A DNA stretch of 64,000 bases from Dehalococcoidia bacterium (GCA_029936675.1 JAPYSB010000006.1:1-64000), one strand, 5' to 3'; shown: positions 36,383 to 46,187, counted from the first letter of the stretch. Program-made: numbers and translations. The notes: a model not told the origin generated them from the sequence alone.

Positions 36383-38092
36383 TCAAGAAGTGTTTCGCTG
36401 ATTTTTGTCTTCCTCTCGGGCTATTGTGACTCCTTGTTCCACGTTGACCCATTTCAGTATGGCTGTGCCTGCTATTATTATGGACAATATTGAAGCAACG
36501 GCCATTCTCGTATCAAACATTGCAGTTACTACGACATAGAGCATTGGCCCGAAAACTGAAGATGCCCGACTCATAAATCCAAAAAAGGAAAAAAATTCAC
36601 CACTTCGTGTTTCTGGAGTGATTTGGGCGAACAAACTTCTTGCCAAAGCCTGGCTACCCCCCATTACAAGTCCTACGGAGATGCCGAGTATTATCCATTG
36701 TAGTTCTGCTGTTAACCCCAAGGGGATCCAAAGGAAATTGCGAATTAGTTCAGGCCACCAATCCAATGAGCCATTCCCAAGGGTAGATCGGTGATAACTC
36801 CCAATTTTGGTAGTTCCACTTAACCCGCCACCTGATATTGAAATACTGTATTGGGAATTTTTGGAAGTTGCGATTTGGCTTGATAATTCTTTTATCGCTC
36901 TATAAGGGAATGATTGCCCCAGCTCCAATTCTCCAATTTCCAATTTCCAAGCAGTATCCATTTTGGAGTCAGTTAATTCAGGTCCCTTTGCAAAGACATA
37001 TTTAGATTTTGTTTCATCATAGCTAAATTGATAATCGAAATCGCTGTGTTGGTTGGGTTGAAGAGGGATAATTGCGACTCCAAATAAAACTATCACTATC
37101 CAACCTGCTAAGGCCAGATATAGGGATCTTTTGGTATTCCATGCTGTGGCAAGCTTACTAAAACCCATCGCAGATGGTGCGGCAACAAACTGAATTATTA
37201 GCAGCGACAATATGATGAACATTTGATCAATTTTTAGTGCATCTGTTGCGAAAGCTGTGGCAATTCCCATAACAGTTTGAATGCCGTCATTGAAAAGCAG
37301 GTATGCTGCGAGATAAATCAATATGACTTTAAATCGCACCAATTCTTTGAGGGTTTTGTTTAATTCTGAAAATGCTACCTTCGGCGAAGAACGAATGGTC
37401 AGCCCATAAATTCTATTGAATATCTCAGGCTCAGGTATTTTCCTTAAAGCCCATAAGGCCCAAACGAACCACCATACACCTACTGAGGCGATGCATAGTC
37501 TTAGGATCAGATCCGTGTGTTCGCTTTGCGATGTCAGCATGAGAACGATGACATGCATCAATAGAAGTAGACCACCGCCAACATAGCCGTAGGCATACCC
37601 CCGGCTGCTCACATCATCTAATAAATGTCGCGGTGCTATGTGTGGCAAGAATGAATTGTAAATTACTAATCCACCTGCAAACCCAATATTTCCCAGTATG
37701 AATGTTCCCAATAACCAAGCCCACGGATGAGACGTGTAAACTGAAAAAAAACCAAGTACGGCACATATACAACCGGATATGGTATATACCCACAGCAGTG
37801 TTTTCTTGATCGGTATCCTGTCAGCAATTACCCCGAGGATTGGGCTTGAAAGAGCCACTACCAATGTAGATATAGCCAACCCCACACTCCAAGAGGAGCT
37901 TCCTGTAAAATTAATTCCCCATAATGTGGCCTCTTCCCCTAGGGCGTTTTTGAAGAGAAGAACGTAATATACGGGGAAAAAAGCGGCTAACCCACTAGTG
38001 GCGTAACCTGAATTTGCCCAGTCATACATACACCAGGCTCTGATTATTTTTCTATCGGGTAATGGTAAATTGTTCAATGATGGATGGTTCAA
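36383..38092 (-). CDS. MFS transporter, UMF1/Atg22-like, with an extramembrane insert
   Basis: The 569-residue protein has about 12 membrane helices and opens with RAWCMYDWANSGYAT, the signature of the UMF1 (Vacuole effluxer Atg22-like) family. The eukaryotic relative exports amino acids from vacuoles. Between helices near residues 345 and 446 lies a hydrophilic, Ser/Gly/Tyr-rich segment of about 100 residues. This is longer than the usual loop and probably extracytoplasmic. Convergent with the GDPD gene (2 bases apart) and divergent from a glutaryl-CoA dehydrogenase gene. Confidence 0.87.
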   Translation of the reverse strand: MNHPSLNNLPLPDRKIIRAWCMYDWANSGYATSGLAAFFPVYYVLLFKNALGEEATLWGINFTGSSSWSVGLAISTLVVALSSPILGVIADRIPIKKTLLWVYTISGCICAVLGFFSVYTSHPWAWLLGTFILGNIGFAGGLVIYNSFLPHIAPRHLLDDVSSRGYAYGYVGGGLLLLMHVIVLMLTSQSEHTDLILRLCIASVGVWWFVWALWALRKIPEPEIFNRIYGLTIRSSPKVAFSELNKTLKELVRFKVILIYLAAYLLFNDGIQTVMGIATAFATDALKIDQMFIILSLLIIQFVAAPSAMGFSKLATAWNTKRSLYLALAGWIVIVLFGVAIIPLQPNQHSDFDYQFSYDETKSKYVFAKGPELTDSKMDTAWKLEIGELELGQSFPYRAIKELSSQIATSKNSQYSISISGGGLSGTTKIGSYHRSTLGNGSLDWWPELIRNFLWIPLGLTAELQWIILGISVGLVMGGSQALARSLFAQITPETRSGEFFSFFGFMSRASSVFGPMLYVVVTAMFDTRMAVASILSIIIAGTAILKWVNVEQGVTIAREEDKNQRNTS

Positions 38093-38203
38093 GCAATTTT
38101 CTAAATTAGGGTGGAAAAAAATTCAATACGGCGACATACTATATTTACTAAGGGTTTATATCTACCCTGTCCCGTAAGATTAGGAAGCAATTAAGGATTC
38201 CAA

Positions 38204-39361
38204 ATGCTAGATTACTACAATGTAGCTGAACTTCTTTCAACCGAAGATAGACAGATTCAGAATTCGGCTAGAGATTACCTTGATAGTGAAGTAATGCCTG
38301 GGATTAAAGGTTGGTGGGAATCTGGTGAATTTCCCAGCCATTTGGTGCCCGAATTCGGGAATATGGGGTTTTTGGGGTCTAATTTACCTTCTGAATATGG
38401 TTGCCCTGGAGTAAACAATAAATCTTACGGTTTAATAATGTACGAGCTTGAGCGTATAGATTCAGGATTGAGAAGTTTTGCCAGTGTGCAGAGTGCCTTG
38501 GTAATGTACCCGATTTACAAATACGGTTCGGAGGAGCAAAAGAAAAAATATTTGCCTGAAATGGCCAAAGGTAACCTCATTGGATGCTTCGGACTTACGG
38601 AACATGATGGTGGTTCTGACCCAGGAGCAATGAAGACGAATGCGAAAAAAGATGGTGAGTCCTACATATTAAACGGCACTAAAATGTGGATAACCAATGG
38701 TAATATTGCTGATGTAGCTCTAGTTTGGGCGAAGGATGAATCAGGTACAGTAAGGGGTTTTCTTGTTCCTACGGATACCCCAGGGTTTAAAGCGAATAAA
38801 ATTGAACATAAAATGAGTATGAGAGCATCGGTTACTAGTGAATTAGTACTAGAAGATGCCAGAATACCAGTTAGTGCCATGTTACCTGAATCGAATGGTT
38901 TGTCTGCTCCTTTGTCTTGTCTGACCCAGGCTCGCTACGGGATCGCCTGGGGCGCTCTTGGCGCACTCGAAAGCGTTTATGAAGATGCTCTTAAATTTTC
39001 GAAAGCAAGGAGTACCTTTGGGAAACCAATAGCATCTCGCCAACTTGTCCAAGATAAATTGGTTGATATGGTTACGGATCACACTCGAGGTTTATTGTTG
39101 GCTTGGAGGCTGGGGGAAATGAAGGATGCTGGTACCATGGAATATAACCATGTTTCTGTAGCGAAAAGAGAAAATGTTCGTGCAGCCCTAAAAGCGGCTA
39201 GGAGCGCCAGAGAGGTGCTAGGAGGCAGCGGTATCACGCTGGACTATGGCGTTATTAGGCATATGCTAAATTTAGAAACTGTCGACACTTACGAGGGTAC
39301 AAGAGATGTGCATACCTTGATAATTGGGCGCCACATAACCGGTGAAAATGCTTTGGTCTAA
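38204..39361 (+). CDS. gcdH: glutaryl-CoA dehydrogenase (acyl-CoA dehydrogenase family)
   Basis: GcdH oxidatively decarboxylates glutaryl-CoA to crotonyl-CoA in lysine, tryptophan and aromatic catabolism. The 385-residue protein has DSGLRSFASVQSALVMYPI, FGLTEHDGGSDP and the C-terminal DTYEGTRDVHTLIIGRHITG, where the glutamate is the catalytic base. These segments fit GcdH better than general acyl-CoA dehydrogenases. Specificity is inferred from motif recall only. Monocistronic between divergent and convergent neighbours. Confidence 0.86.
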   Translation: MLDYYNVAELLSTEDRQIQNSARDYLDSEVMPGIKGWWESGEFPSHLVPEFGNMGFLGSNLPSEYGCPGVNNKSYGLIMYELERIDSGLRSFASVQSALVMYPIYKYGSEEQKKKYLPEMAKGNLIGCFGLTEHDGGSDPGAMKTNAKKDGESYILNGTKMWITNGNIADVALVWAKDESGTVRGFLVPTDTPGFKANKIEHKMSMRASVTSELVLEDARIPVSAMLPESNGLSAPLSCLTQARYGIAWGALGALESVYEDALKFSKARSTFGKPIASRQLVQDKLVDMVTDHTRGLLLAWRLGEMKDAGTMEYNHVSVAKRENVRAALKAARSAREVLGGSGITLDYGVIRHMLNLETVDTYEGTRDVHTLIIGRHITGENALV

Positions 39362-39444
39362 GTAAGTGCCGTGTGTAGATAGGCCGGAAGGGGAAGTCTC
39401 TTTGTTTTTTGAATACCCATAATATGGAAACTGCAGGTCCATTT

Positions 39445-40353
39445 TTAAAGCAGAGAAACTCCCACAACTCCCAACACAGTTAGTGAGGTTCCTACTGCCC
39501 TTATAGCCAGAACTCTTCCTTTTAGTGGTTCATTAAGAAGTTTTATAAGGGGAAGGCTAAGGATCAAGCTTATTCCGAATACAAAGATAGGCCTACTAGC
39601 CATCACTGTAGAAACCATGTAAATTTTTCCTGAATAAATTGCAAGAAAGAAAAACAGTATCGCAAAGAAGACCAAGAATCCTTCAGTAAACCCGATCAGA
39701 AGTAGAGACTTGGGTTTTTGAACGATTGACTTAACACCTTGAAATACTCTTGGTAGCAGTATCAAGGAAAAACATGTAATTCCTCCTGAAACTCCCCGAA
39801 TCATGTATTGCGTCCACATACCTACATCTTCTGAAATTGTTTTTGCAAGGAATTGACTTAGGCCGAAGAGAATGCTTGCCAAGAAGAGAAGCATCATTGC
39901 TGTGATGTCTGATTTATTTAAGGTGCTTTTTCCTTCTGAAGAGGAAAGGGATACCAAAGCCGCCCCAAACACTGTAACAAGTATGCAAGCCAAGGAATAT
40001 CCTGTGACATCTTCACCAAGTATAAAGAAAGCTAGAATGGCAACAAAAACAGGGTAGGTGGATACCACGGGCACGACTCGTGATACATCTTGTGCCTCCA
40101 TTATTTGAAACATGATAACCAGATACATTCCAGAAGATATGCCGGAAAAAATGGCAATCGTCAGAGAATTCAATGTCATTCCTGAGAGTGTCGACATAGG
40201 AATAGCGATGAACCCTAGGATTATTTGGGCTGCTCCAACTGTGACTATAAATACCTTAGCGTTGTCCACATGCTTGGATATGAGTAGCTTGTCCAACACT
40301 GACACAACCGCAAAGGTGAAGGCACTCGCCATTGAAAACCACATCCATTCCAT
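39445..40353 (-). CDS. EamA/DMT-superfamily transporter
   Basis: The 302-residue protein has about ten hydrophobic segments arranged as two repeats, each with the EamA pattern, such as VVPVVSTYPVFVAILAFFILGEDV near residue 100. These proteins move small metabolites or amino acids across the inner membrane. The substrate is unknown. The gene converges with gcdH and follows the duplicated alpha/beta-barrel protein gene on the same strand, 47 bases away. Confidence 0.85.
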   Translation of the reverse strand: MEWMWFSMASAFTFAVVSVLDKLLISKHVDNAKVFIVTVGAAQIILGFIAIPMSTLSGMTLNSLTIAIFSGISSGMYLVIMFQIMEAQDVSRVVPVVSTYPVFVAILAFFILGEDVTGYSLACILVTVFGAALVSLSSSEGKSTLNKSDITAMMLLFLASILFGLSQFLAKTISEDVGMWTQYMIRGVSGGITCFSLILLPRVFQGVKSIVQKPKSLLLIGFTEGFLVFFAILFFFLAIYSGKIYMVSTVMASRPIFVFGISLILSLPLIKLLNEPLKGRVLAIRAVGTSLTVLGVVGVSLL

Positions 40354-40400
40354 TGGCTTATCTAGTACCTAAGAATTTGCATAAAGAGGCCAAGGGTCTA

Positions 40401-41075
40401 CTACTCAAGTTCAAATGTTTTAACCCAAATGCCAGGAGAATCAAATTCATGTTGCATTGCTTCACGCATTTTTTCGTTGGCTGGGTGGGCAGTCTGCTGC
40501 TTTTGCCACTCCTCAGTTTGAGACACCATAGCAGATTCTAATTCGTAGAAAGTCATGTATTTAGGTGAGCCTTCCACGGCCTGATAACGCCTGCCTCTAA
40601 TAACTCCTTTGACAGTTTCATAGTTAGGGACATAAACCTGGTTGTACCAGTCGTTCCAATCATTATCTAGGTTATTTGGAATGTTCATTCTTCCGACCTG
40701 TAGGGCAGGAGCCGTTGGGCTTGTTGCTACTTCATAAGTTAGAACCGTCGGGAATATCATTTCGTATACATTTCGGATGTATGTGGTTCCTATCACATCG
40801 GGTGACATTCGTTTTGACCATTTTGTCGGGTTATTTTTCAAAGTCACATATTCAGAAGATTGCATAACTGAAGGATGCTCTAATTCGTATACTGCCAAAT
40901 GTTTTGGACCACTTTTAACTGCCTCATACCTCGCCGCACTTAAGACCCCAGGGACTGATAGTCTTTCGGATATATGTTCCTGGTTATACCATTCATTGAA
41001 TTCTTCTTCGTGTTCTGGCGGCACTTCACTCCAAACAGCAAGCATACCAGTTCCTTTTAGCTTAACCATGTTCAC
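40401..41075 (-). CDS. duplicated dimeric alpha/beta-barrel (EthD/ABM-like) protein
   Basis: The 224-residue protein is an internal tandem repeat. The first half has FNEWYNQEHISERL, a GVLSAARYEAV strand and AVYELE. The second repeats WNDWYNQVYVPNYE, GVIRGRRYQAV and TFYELE. Each unit resembles a ferredoxin-like single domain (EthD, ABM or similar) that normally pairs as a dimer, so the fusion could form the barrel within one chain. Catalytic role is unknown. An alternative start is the Met at codon 3. Confidence 0.75.
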   Translation of the reverse strand: MNMVKLKGTGMLAVWSEVPPEHEEEFNEWYNQEHISERLSVPGVLSAARYEAVKSGPKHLAVYELEHPSVMQSSEYVTLKNNPTKWSKRMSPDVIGTTYIRNVYEMIFPTVLTYEVATSPTAPALQVGRMNIPNNLDNDWNDWYNQVYVPNYETVKGVIRGRRYQAVEGSPKYMTFYELESAMVSQTEEWQKQQTAHPANEKMREAMQHEFDSPGIWVKTFELE

Positions 41076-41134
41076 CTCAATATATAACTGTTTAATGTGG
41101 GCAATATAACATAGGATTTTGGGAAAATAATGTC

Positions 41135-42253
41135 TTATATCTTTTCAGATAAGAATGCCTTGATACCGCGTTCAACTGTCTCTTTATGAATGTTCCAGGC
41201 TGCGCCATGTTGAGCCCTGTCAAGTCGTAGATAAGTCACAATGTCTGGCCTAGAATTAGCTAGATCATCACTGAGAGATATAGGTACTGTTTTATCTGCG
41301 TCGCTATGAATTAATAAGATGGGGGTAGATAACTCATCACTTCTAGATAAATAATTCAAATCTTCCCATCGTAAGTTAACCATTCGGGAGACTAATTTTT
41401 TGATTGGATACCCAGCTCCACGCGGGAGTAATGGGATTTCCTCAGCCTTCATATCTATGATCTTGTTAAGGTTAAGTGCAGGGGATTCTAAGATTACCCC
41501 GTTTATCTGTGATTTTGTGGCCGATTCCAATAAGTATTTAATTACTATTGCCCCTCCCATACTGTGGCCCATTAGGAATATTTGTTTTGCCCCTTTGTCA
41601 CGGCAGAATTTGACGGCGCTCTCCAAATCTCGCCACTCTGTTAATCCAAACATATGGTAACCACCTTTATCTACAGGAGCATTTTGGTCATTCCTGTAAT
41701 CTGACAAAAGTACATTTAAACCAATTCGATGGAAAGTCGGGACAAATCGCATTGATTCTGTTCTATAGGATCTGTGCCCGTGTATTCCGATGATCCAAGC
41801 ATTGCTATCGCCTGGAATGTGCCAGCCGGTTAAAACCCCAAGTTCTGATTCAAACGATACATCAGAATATTTAAGGCCAAGGTTTATTTTTGGATTGTCT
41901 TCATAAACAAACAGGCTGGTTCTGACCTTAGTACCTTTTGCCAAGCATCCGGTACGAGAAATTATTTTTCTGGTTATGGTCCCGTTTACTATGGACGTTG
42001 GCCCTTCTACCACCAAGGAACCTCCTCGACTCGTGAGCCCGACATTGGGTAGTAGTCCATCATTAATATCCCTGCCATTGGGACGAAACGTTATGTGATT
42101 TTCATCGATGGATATTATTGAAGAAAAATATTCTAGTTTTTGCCGAAATATTTTGAAACCTTGGTGCCGTGTTTTAACAGCGTAGTAGATGACTACTAAT
42201 CCTGCGATTCCTGTTACCGCCGCAAAAATCGGTAAAATTATTAGTATTATCAT
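41135..42253 (-). CDS. membrane-anchored alpha/beta hydrolase
   Basis: The 372-residue protein starts with a hydrophobic helix (about 2-27) that probably anchors it, facing outward. It then has an alpha/beta-hydrolase domain with GIHGHRSYRTESM (oxyanion region), the nucleophile elbow GHSMGG, and a likely acid/base pair in LIHSDADKTVPI and AQHGAAWN. It could be an esterase, lipase or peptidase; the substrate is unknown. Confidence 0.85.
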   Translation of the reverse strand: MIILIILPIFAAVTGIAGLVVIYYAVKTRHQGFKIFRQKLEYFSSIISIDENHITFRPNGRDINDGLLPNVGLTSRGGSLVVEGPTSIVNGTITRKIISRTGCLAKGTKVRTSLFVYEDNPKINLGLKYSDVSFESELGVLTGWHIPGDSNAWIIGIHGHRSYRTESMRFVPTFHRIGLNVLLSDYRNDQNAPVDKGGYHMFGLTEWRDLESAVKFCRDKGAKQIFLMGHSMGGAIVIKYLLESATKSQINGVILESPALNLNKIIDMKAEEIPLLPRGAGYPIKKLVSRMVNLRWEDLNYLSRSDELSTPILLIHSDADKTVPISLSDDLANSRPDIVTYLRLDRAQHGAAWNIHKETVERGIKAFLSEKI

Positions 42254-42384
42254 CTTGGCAAATATTTTTTCAAATATCTGGGTTTAGTTTGCATAAGTGA
42301 GTACTATCTCATCAAAGTGTATTGTAGTCCATTTGATGGGCATGCTAATCTTCGCTACTCAAAGCTACAGGTTATGGATTAAAA

Positions 42385-43335
42385 ATGCGAACTCAAAGTC
42401 GAATAATCAGCACTAATACAGATTTCAAAGGATCTATTGATGTGGCTTGTATCGGGATGTTAACTCCAGCCGAAGTGTATGTGGTTGACCAAATGCCAGA
42501 TTGGAACACTGGAAGCTTGTGGAAAGCGAGAGCTGATTTTATATCTGATGACGCGGCCATAGTAGCGTGCTGTATTAAAAAATGGGGTTTGAGTAGCGGT
42601 TTGGTATGCAATAAATTGGGAAATGACATTTCTGGGCAAAATGTTATTGACGAATTAGAATCCCTTGGCGTTATCGGTCAATTCATTAAGGATGAAAACC
42701 TTACCACGCCTCATGAAATCGTTATTTCAGATTCTCATGGTGGCCGGACGTACATTTGGGATAGGAGGGAAGATCTGCTGTCTACTATGGAGGTTGCCGA
42801 CATTTCAGTCATTGAGGTAGCCAAATGTGCCTATGCCGACTGGTATGACTATCCCCACAACTTAACCGCGATTAAAGAAGCGGCACATCAAAAAATTCCG
42901 ATACTTATCAACATAGAAGACCAGTATCAAAACTTTGAATCCATTAAAGAATTGGTCAGGTTGGCGACCTGGGTTCAATGCACTCCAGATCAAACTAATA
43001 ATAGCCATCGACGGGAAGAGACTTGTCGCCGATTACTAAAAGAAGGGGTGGAAGGAATCATTTTTACCGGTTCAGAAGAAGGCTGTATGTGGGCGACCAA
43101 TTCAGAATCTTTTGCGGTGAAAGCTCCTTCCATTGATTTAGTCGATGCTAATGGGGCAGGGGCCGTGTTATCTTCTGGATTTCTGTATGGATACAGTAAG
43201 GGGTGGGACTTTGAGGCCTCTTGTAGGTTTGCTGTGTCAGCCGCCTCACTACAGTGCCAAGAAATATCTCCCTCTGCCTTGCCGGTGGAACGTATTATTG
43301 AGGTTTCACAAGGGCTTGAAACAGTTAGATTCTGA
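42385..43335 (+). CDS. PfkB-family sugar kinase-like protein lacking the catalytic Asp
   Basis: The 316-residue protein has the ribokinase-like fold: an early sugar-binding region, an anion-hole area and the GAG motif near the end. In active PfkB kinases the motif is D-T-x-G-A-G-D, where the last Asp is the catalytic base. Here residues 254-260 read D-A-N-G-A-G-A, so that Asp is Ala260. The N-terminal N-x-G-G site is also not evident. It may be a non-kinase paralogue or act on a different substrate. Convergent with an MFS gene. Confidence 0.78.
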   Translation: MRTQSRIISTNTDFKGSIDVACIGMLTPAEVYVVDQMPDWNTGSLWKARADFISDDAAIVACCIKKWGLSSGLVCNKLGNDISGQNVIDELESLGVIGQFIKDENLTTPHEIVISDSHGGRTYIWDRREDLLSTMEVADISVIEVAKCAYADWYDYPHNLTAIKEAAHQKIPILINIEDQYQNFESIKELVRLATWVQCTPDQTNNSHRREETCRRLLKEGVEGIIFTGSEEGCMWATNSESFAVKAPSIDLVDANGAGAVLSSGFLYGYSKGWDFEASCRFAVSAASLQCQEISPSALPVERIIEVSQGLETVRF

Positions 43336-43352
43336 CACTAGTTTTTCTAATG

Positions 43353-44657
43353 CTAAGGTTGGCTCAATGTAGTCTGGGGAATTCCTGTCCGGTAAATTTT
43401 TCTCAACGATATAATGAACCAACTTATGAAGACACAAACTATAAATAAAATTCCGCCTATGGTTAACATAGTGTCTGCCGGAAGAAGAACTCTTGATCCA
43501 GCGATTAAATCGAACCGCAGGAAAGATAGATCGGACATGGCACCGTTGGCTAAATTCATTGAAGCCATTATCCCACCTATATGAACCGAATAAACTGCTC
43601 CTACCCGTCCTCTAACTGAATCATCAGTTGTCAATTGAATCATGGTATGAGTGAGGGTCATATACCCCGCTTGTGATGCTCCCATTAGAGCAGCGCTTCC
43701 AATGGCAAAATATATGTTGGGGGAAAATGCTAAAAGGATTGGTGCAAGCCCACTTACTACTCCGAGGTTAAGAAATAATTTACCCTTCGTTGTTTCACTA
43801 GTCACTCCCGATAGCCATATTAAACTTATTAATGCTCCTCCTCCTATGGACATCATCATGAGACTAAAATCTCCTCCACTCGTTGCATTAAATCTCTCGA
43901 CCGATAATACGGGTAACACAGCCTCGAATGACATCGTAAAACCACAATGAAAAAATGCCATCATGATGATTAATTTCAATAAAGGATGTTTGTAGACATA
44001 AGGTATGCCCTGTGTGAAATTTGGAAAGAATCCTTTTTTACTATCCATTGAACCAGAGCTGGTAGTTTTTATCCTCAGGGCCTGAACAAAGCTGATAACG
44101 TAAAACAGTGAGCAGGTCAAGAAGGCCCATTCTATTCGTGTACTTGCCAGAAGCGGGAGTATTGTCAATGGCCCTAAAAGCCTTGAGCCATGCATAGTAG
44201 CTTGATTCAAGGCAATCGCATTAAGTAATTTTTCTTTCGGCACCAAGTTAGGGACTAATGCTTGCCCCACGGGCATTTGCGCTGATCTGGCTGCGCCATT
44301 CACGAAAGCCAGGGTCATCAGGTGCCACATTTCCATCTGGTTGAAGGCCATTAGTCCTGCAAGGAACAACGTATGAGTGAGGTTGAGGGCGTAGATGGAA
44401 GCCATTACTTTCCGTCTTTCATATTTGTCGGCTAGATACCCAGTGAATGGTGGAATTACAACCCTAGGTATCATCGCAAGAAAAGTTACAAGTCCCACAT
44501 AGAGGGATGATCCAGACATTTCCCATACAATCCAACCACGGGCGACTATGAGGGCCCAGGCAGCAGCGCTTGCACTCATGTTGCCGGTCCATAGCACACG
44601 ATAATCTCTGTATTGGAGGGCGGCTAAGAACCGGCTTCCTAAAATCTTGTTTATCAA
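43353..44657 (-). CDS. MFS transporter, EntS/exporter-like
   Basis: The 434-residue protein has about 12 membrane helices. It shows the opening LQYRDYRVLWTGNMSASAAAW and a GYLADKYERRKVM loop between helices 2 and 3 (the MFS motif A position). The region resembles the enterobactin-exporter-like (EntS) clade, which exports siderophores, drugs or macrolides. The substrate is unknown. It converges with the PfkB-like gene. Confidence 0.83.
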   Translation of the reverse strand: MINKILGSRFLAALQYRDYRVLWTGNMSASAAAWALIVARGWIVWEMSGSSLYVGLVTFLAMIPRVVIPPFTGYLADKYERRKVMASIYALNLTHTLFLAGLMAFNQMEMWHLMTLAFVNGAARSAQMPVGQALVPNLVPKEKLLNAIALNQATMHGSRLLGPLTILPLLASTRIEWAFLTCSLFYVISFVQALRIKTTSSGSMDSKKGFFPNFTQGIPYVYKHPLLKLIIMMAFFHCGFTMSFEAVLPVLSVERFNATSGGDFSLMMMSIGGGALISLIWLSGVTSETTKGKLFLNLGVVSGLAPILLAFSPNIYFAIGSAALMGASQAGYMTLTHTMIQLTTDDSVRGRVGAVYSVHIGGIMASMNLANGAMSDLSFLRFDLIAGSRVLLPADTMLTIGGILFIVCVFISWFIISLRKIYRTGIPQTTLSQP

Positions 44658-45075
44658 AATACCACGGGAGTGAAACGAATATATTTCATGAGGGATTATT
44701 ATAGGGCCTGTTTTTGTAAATAAACACTAGGGAGTCGGCAAACCGTTAAGTGAAATTAAACCTAACTGATGATTGGACCTAACAAGAGATAAATTACCTA
44801 TAAGATGAAGAATGGTGTCTACTGTTCTAACCGAAACATATGGAAGTTCTTATTAAATATCGGCTCATTGAAACTAGCTACTACTGCTGTTTCTCTGGTA
44901 AACCCATTGCGATATTTCAATAAAGATGAATAAATTCAACATGATCTAGATGATTGATTTCTGAAACCTTTATATAGATGTGACTGGACACCTCTTTAAA
45001 TATTTCATATCCTTTACCCCCTTCGTTGACAGGTATTGTTAACGGGTTATTAAAGATAGGGGGAGAGAAAGCAAT
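44658..45075. other. intergenic region between divergent genes
   Basis: This 418-base AT-rich gap has no coding signal that I can support. Its only clear feature is a promoter near the right end (45026-45053). No repeats or RNA fold stand out. Confidence 0.5.
45026..45053 (+). promoter_or_regulatory. promoter of the hydroxyacid dehydrogenase gene
   Basis: A perfect -35 TTGACA (45026-45031) and a -10 TATTAA (45048-45053) are 16 bases apart. Transcription near 45060 leaves a leader of about 15 bases holding the GGGGGAGAG ribosome binding site before the ATG at 45076. Confidence 0.7.
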
Positions 45076-46134
45076 ATGGCTAAGTATAAAGTGGTAACAC
45101 AGAAACCAGCTGGAGTTACTTTTGATTTAGCAGACAGTCAGTACCTGCTGGAAAGGGAAGCTCTTGATGCTATTGATGCGGAAATAGTAGAAATTGATGC
45201 TTCAACAGAAGATGAATTTATTGCTTCTGCAAAAAATGCAGATGCTTTGGTTGCCAGAGGCCGACCGATAACCAAGAAAATTATAGATTCATTGGAGAAT
45301 TGCAAGGTTATCGCCTTAGGAAGCGTTGGTGCCGATTCCGTGGATGTAGGTGCTGCCACTGAAAAAGGTATCCCGGTGACAAATGTACCCGATACCTTCA
45401 TTGAAGAAGTGGCTGACCATACCATGATGCTTCTTCTCGCCTCATTTAGGCGCCTTAACATTATGGATCAAATGGTGAGAGAAAATAGGTGGGCTGAAGG
45501 ACGACCTCTTCTATCTGAGTTCCCAAGGTTATGGGGCCAGACATTGGGGTTTATAGCTTTTGGTCATGTAGCTAAGGCAGTTGCTATAAGAGCAAAGGCT
45601 TTTGGGTTACGGCTGATTGCATTTGATCCATATATAGAAGAACTTTCAATGACAGAATATGGCGTCCAACCTATCAGCACTCTTGAAGAGATGTTGGGTA
45701 TGTCCGATATAGTTTCGATGCACGCACCTTCAACGGGAGACGCATTCCATTTAATGAGCGAACCGCAATTCAAATCCATGAAACCCACAGGCCTATTCAT
45801 AAACAATGGGCGGGGTCCAACGGTAGATGAAGAGGCCCTGATAAAGGCGCTAGAACAAAAATGGATAGCTGGAGCTGGACTTGACGTGTTTGAACAAGAA
45901 CCGCCAGATCCTGAAAATCCTCTATTGCATATGGAAAATGTGATATCAACCCCGCACGTTGCTTCTGCATCTTCAAGGATGGCTCCTGAGACGAGGAGAC
46001 GGGTAGGCAAGGAGCTTTCCCTAGTCCTTACAGGACGATGGCCTAGGAGTTGTGTGAATCCAGCAGTATTAGCTGATTCTGGGCTTAAGAGATGGCAGCC
46101 TTATTCTATGGGCAGAGGCCCGGGTTCCGGCTGA
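45076..46134 (+). CDS. D-isomer-specific 2-hydroxyacid dehydrogenase
   Basis: The 352-residue protein resembles phosphoglycerate dehydrogenase and C-terminal-binding-protein-like enzymes. The catalytic trio is visible: Arg in INNGRGPTVDE, Glu in DVFEQEPP and His in STPHVAS. The NAD motif is divergent: where G-x-G-x-x-G is expected the protein reads A-F-G-H-V-A, keeping only the middle Gly. It probably reduces a 2-keto acid, but the altered motif may change cofactor use. Monocistronic, ending at a strong bidirectional terminator. Confidence 0.85.
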   Translation: MAKYKVVTQKPAGVTFDLADSQYLLEREALDAIDAEIVEIDASTEDEFIASAKNADALVARGRPITKKIIDSLENCKVIALGSVGADSVDVGAATEKGIPVTNVPDTFIEEVADHTMMLLLASFRRLNIMDQMVRENRWAEGRPLLSEFPRLWGQTLGFIAFGHVAKAVAIRAKAFGLRLIAFDPYIEELSMTEYGVQPISTLEEMLGMSDIVSMHAPSTGDAFHLMSEPQFKSMKPTGLFINNGRGPTVDEEALIKALEQKWIAGAGLDVFEQEPPDPENPLLHMENVISTPHVASASSRMAPETRRRVGKELSLVLTGRWPRSCVNPAVLADSGLKRWQPYSMGRGPGSG

Positions 46135-46158
46135 GATATATTAGTAGATTGCAGATTT

Positions 46159-46187
46159 AAAAAAGGGTGATACAGTCACCCTTTTTT
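46159..46187. terminator. bidirectional intrinsic terminator
   Basis: A perfect 12-bp inverted repeat, AAAAAAGGGTGA / TCACCCTTTTTT, surrounds a TACAG loop. It gives a U-run on both strands and serves the two convergent genes. The stop codon of the minus-strand MFS gene (46178-46176) lies inside it. Confidence 0.9.
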
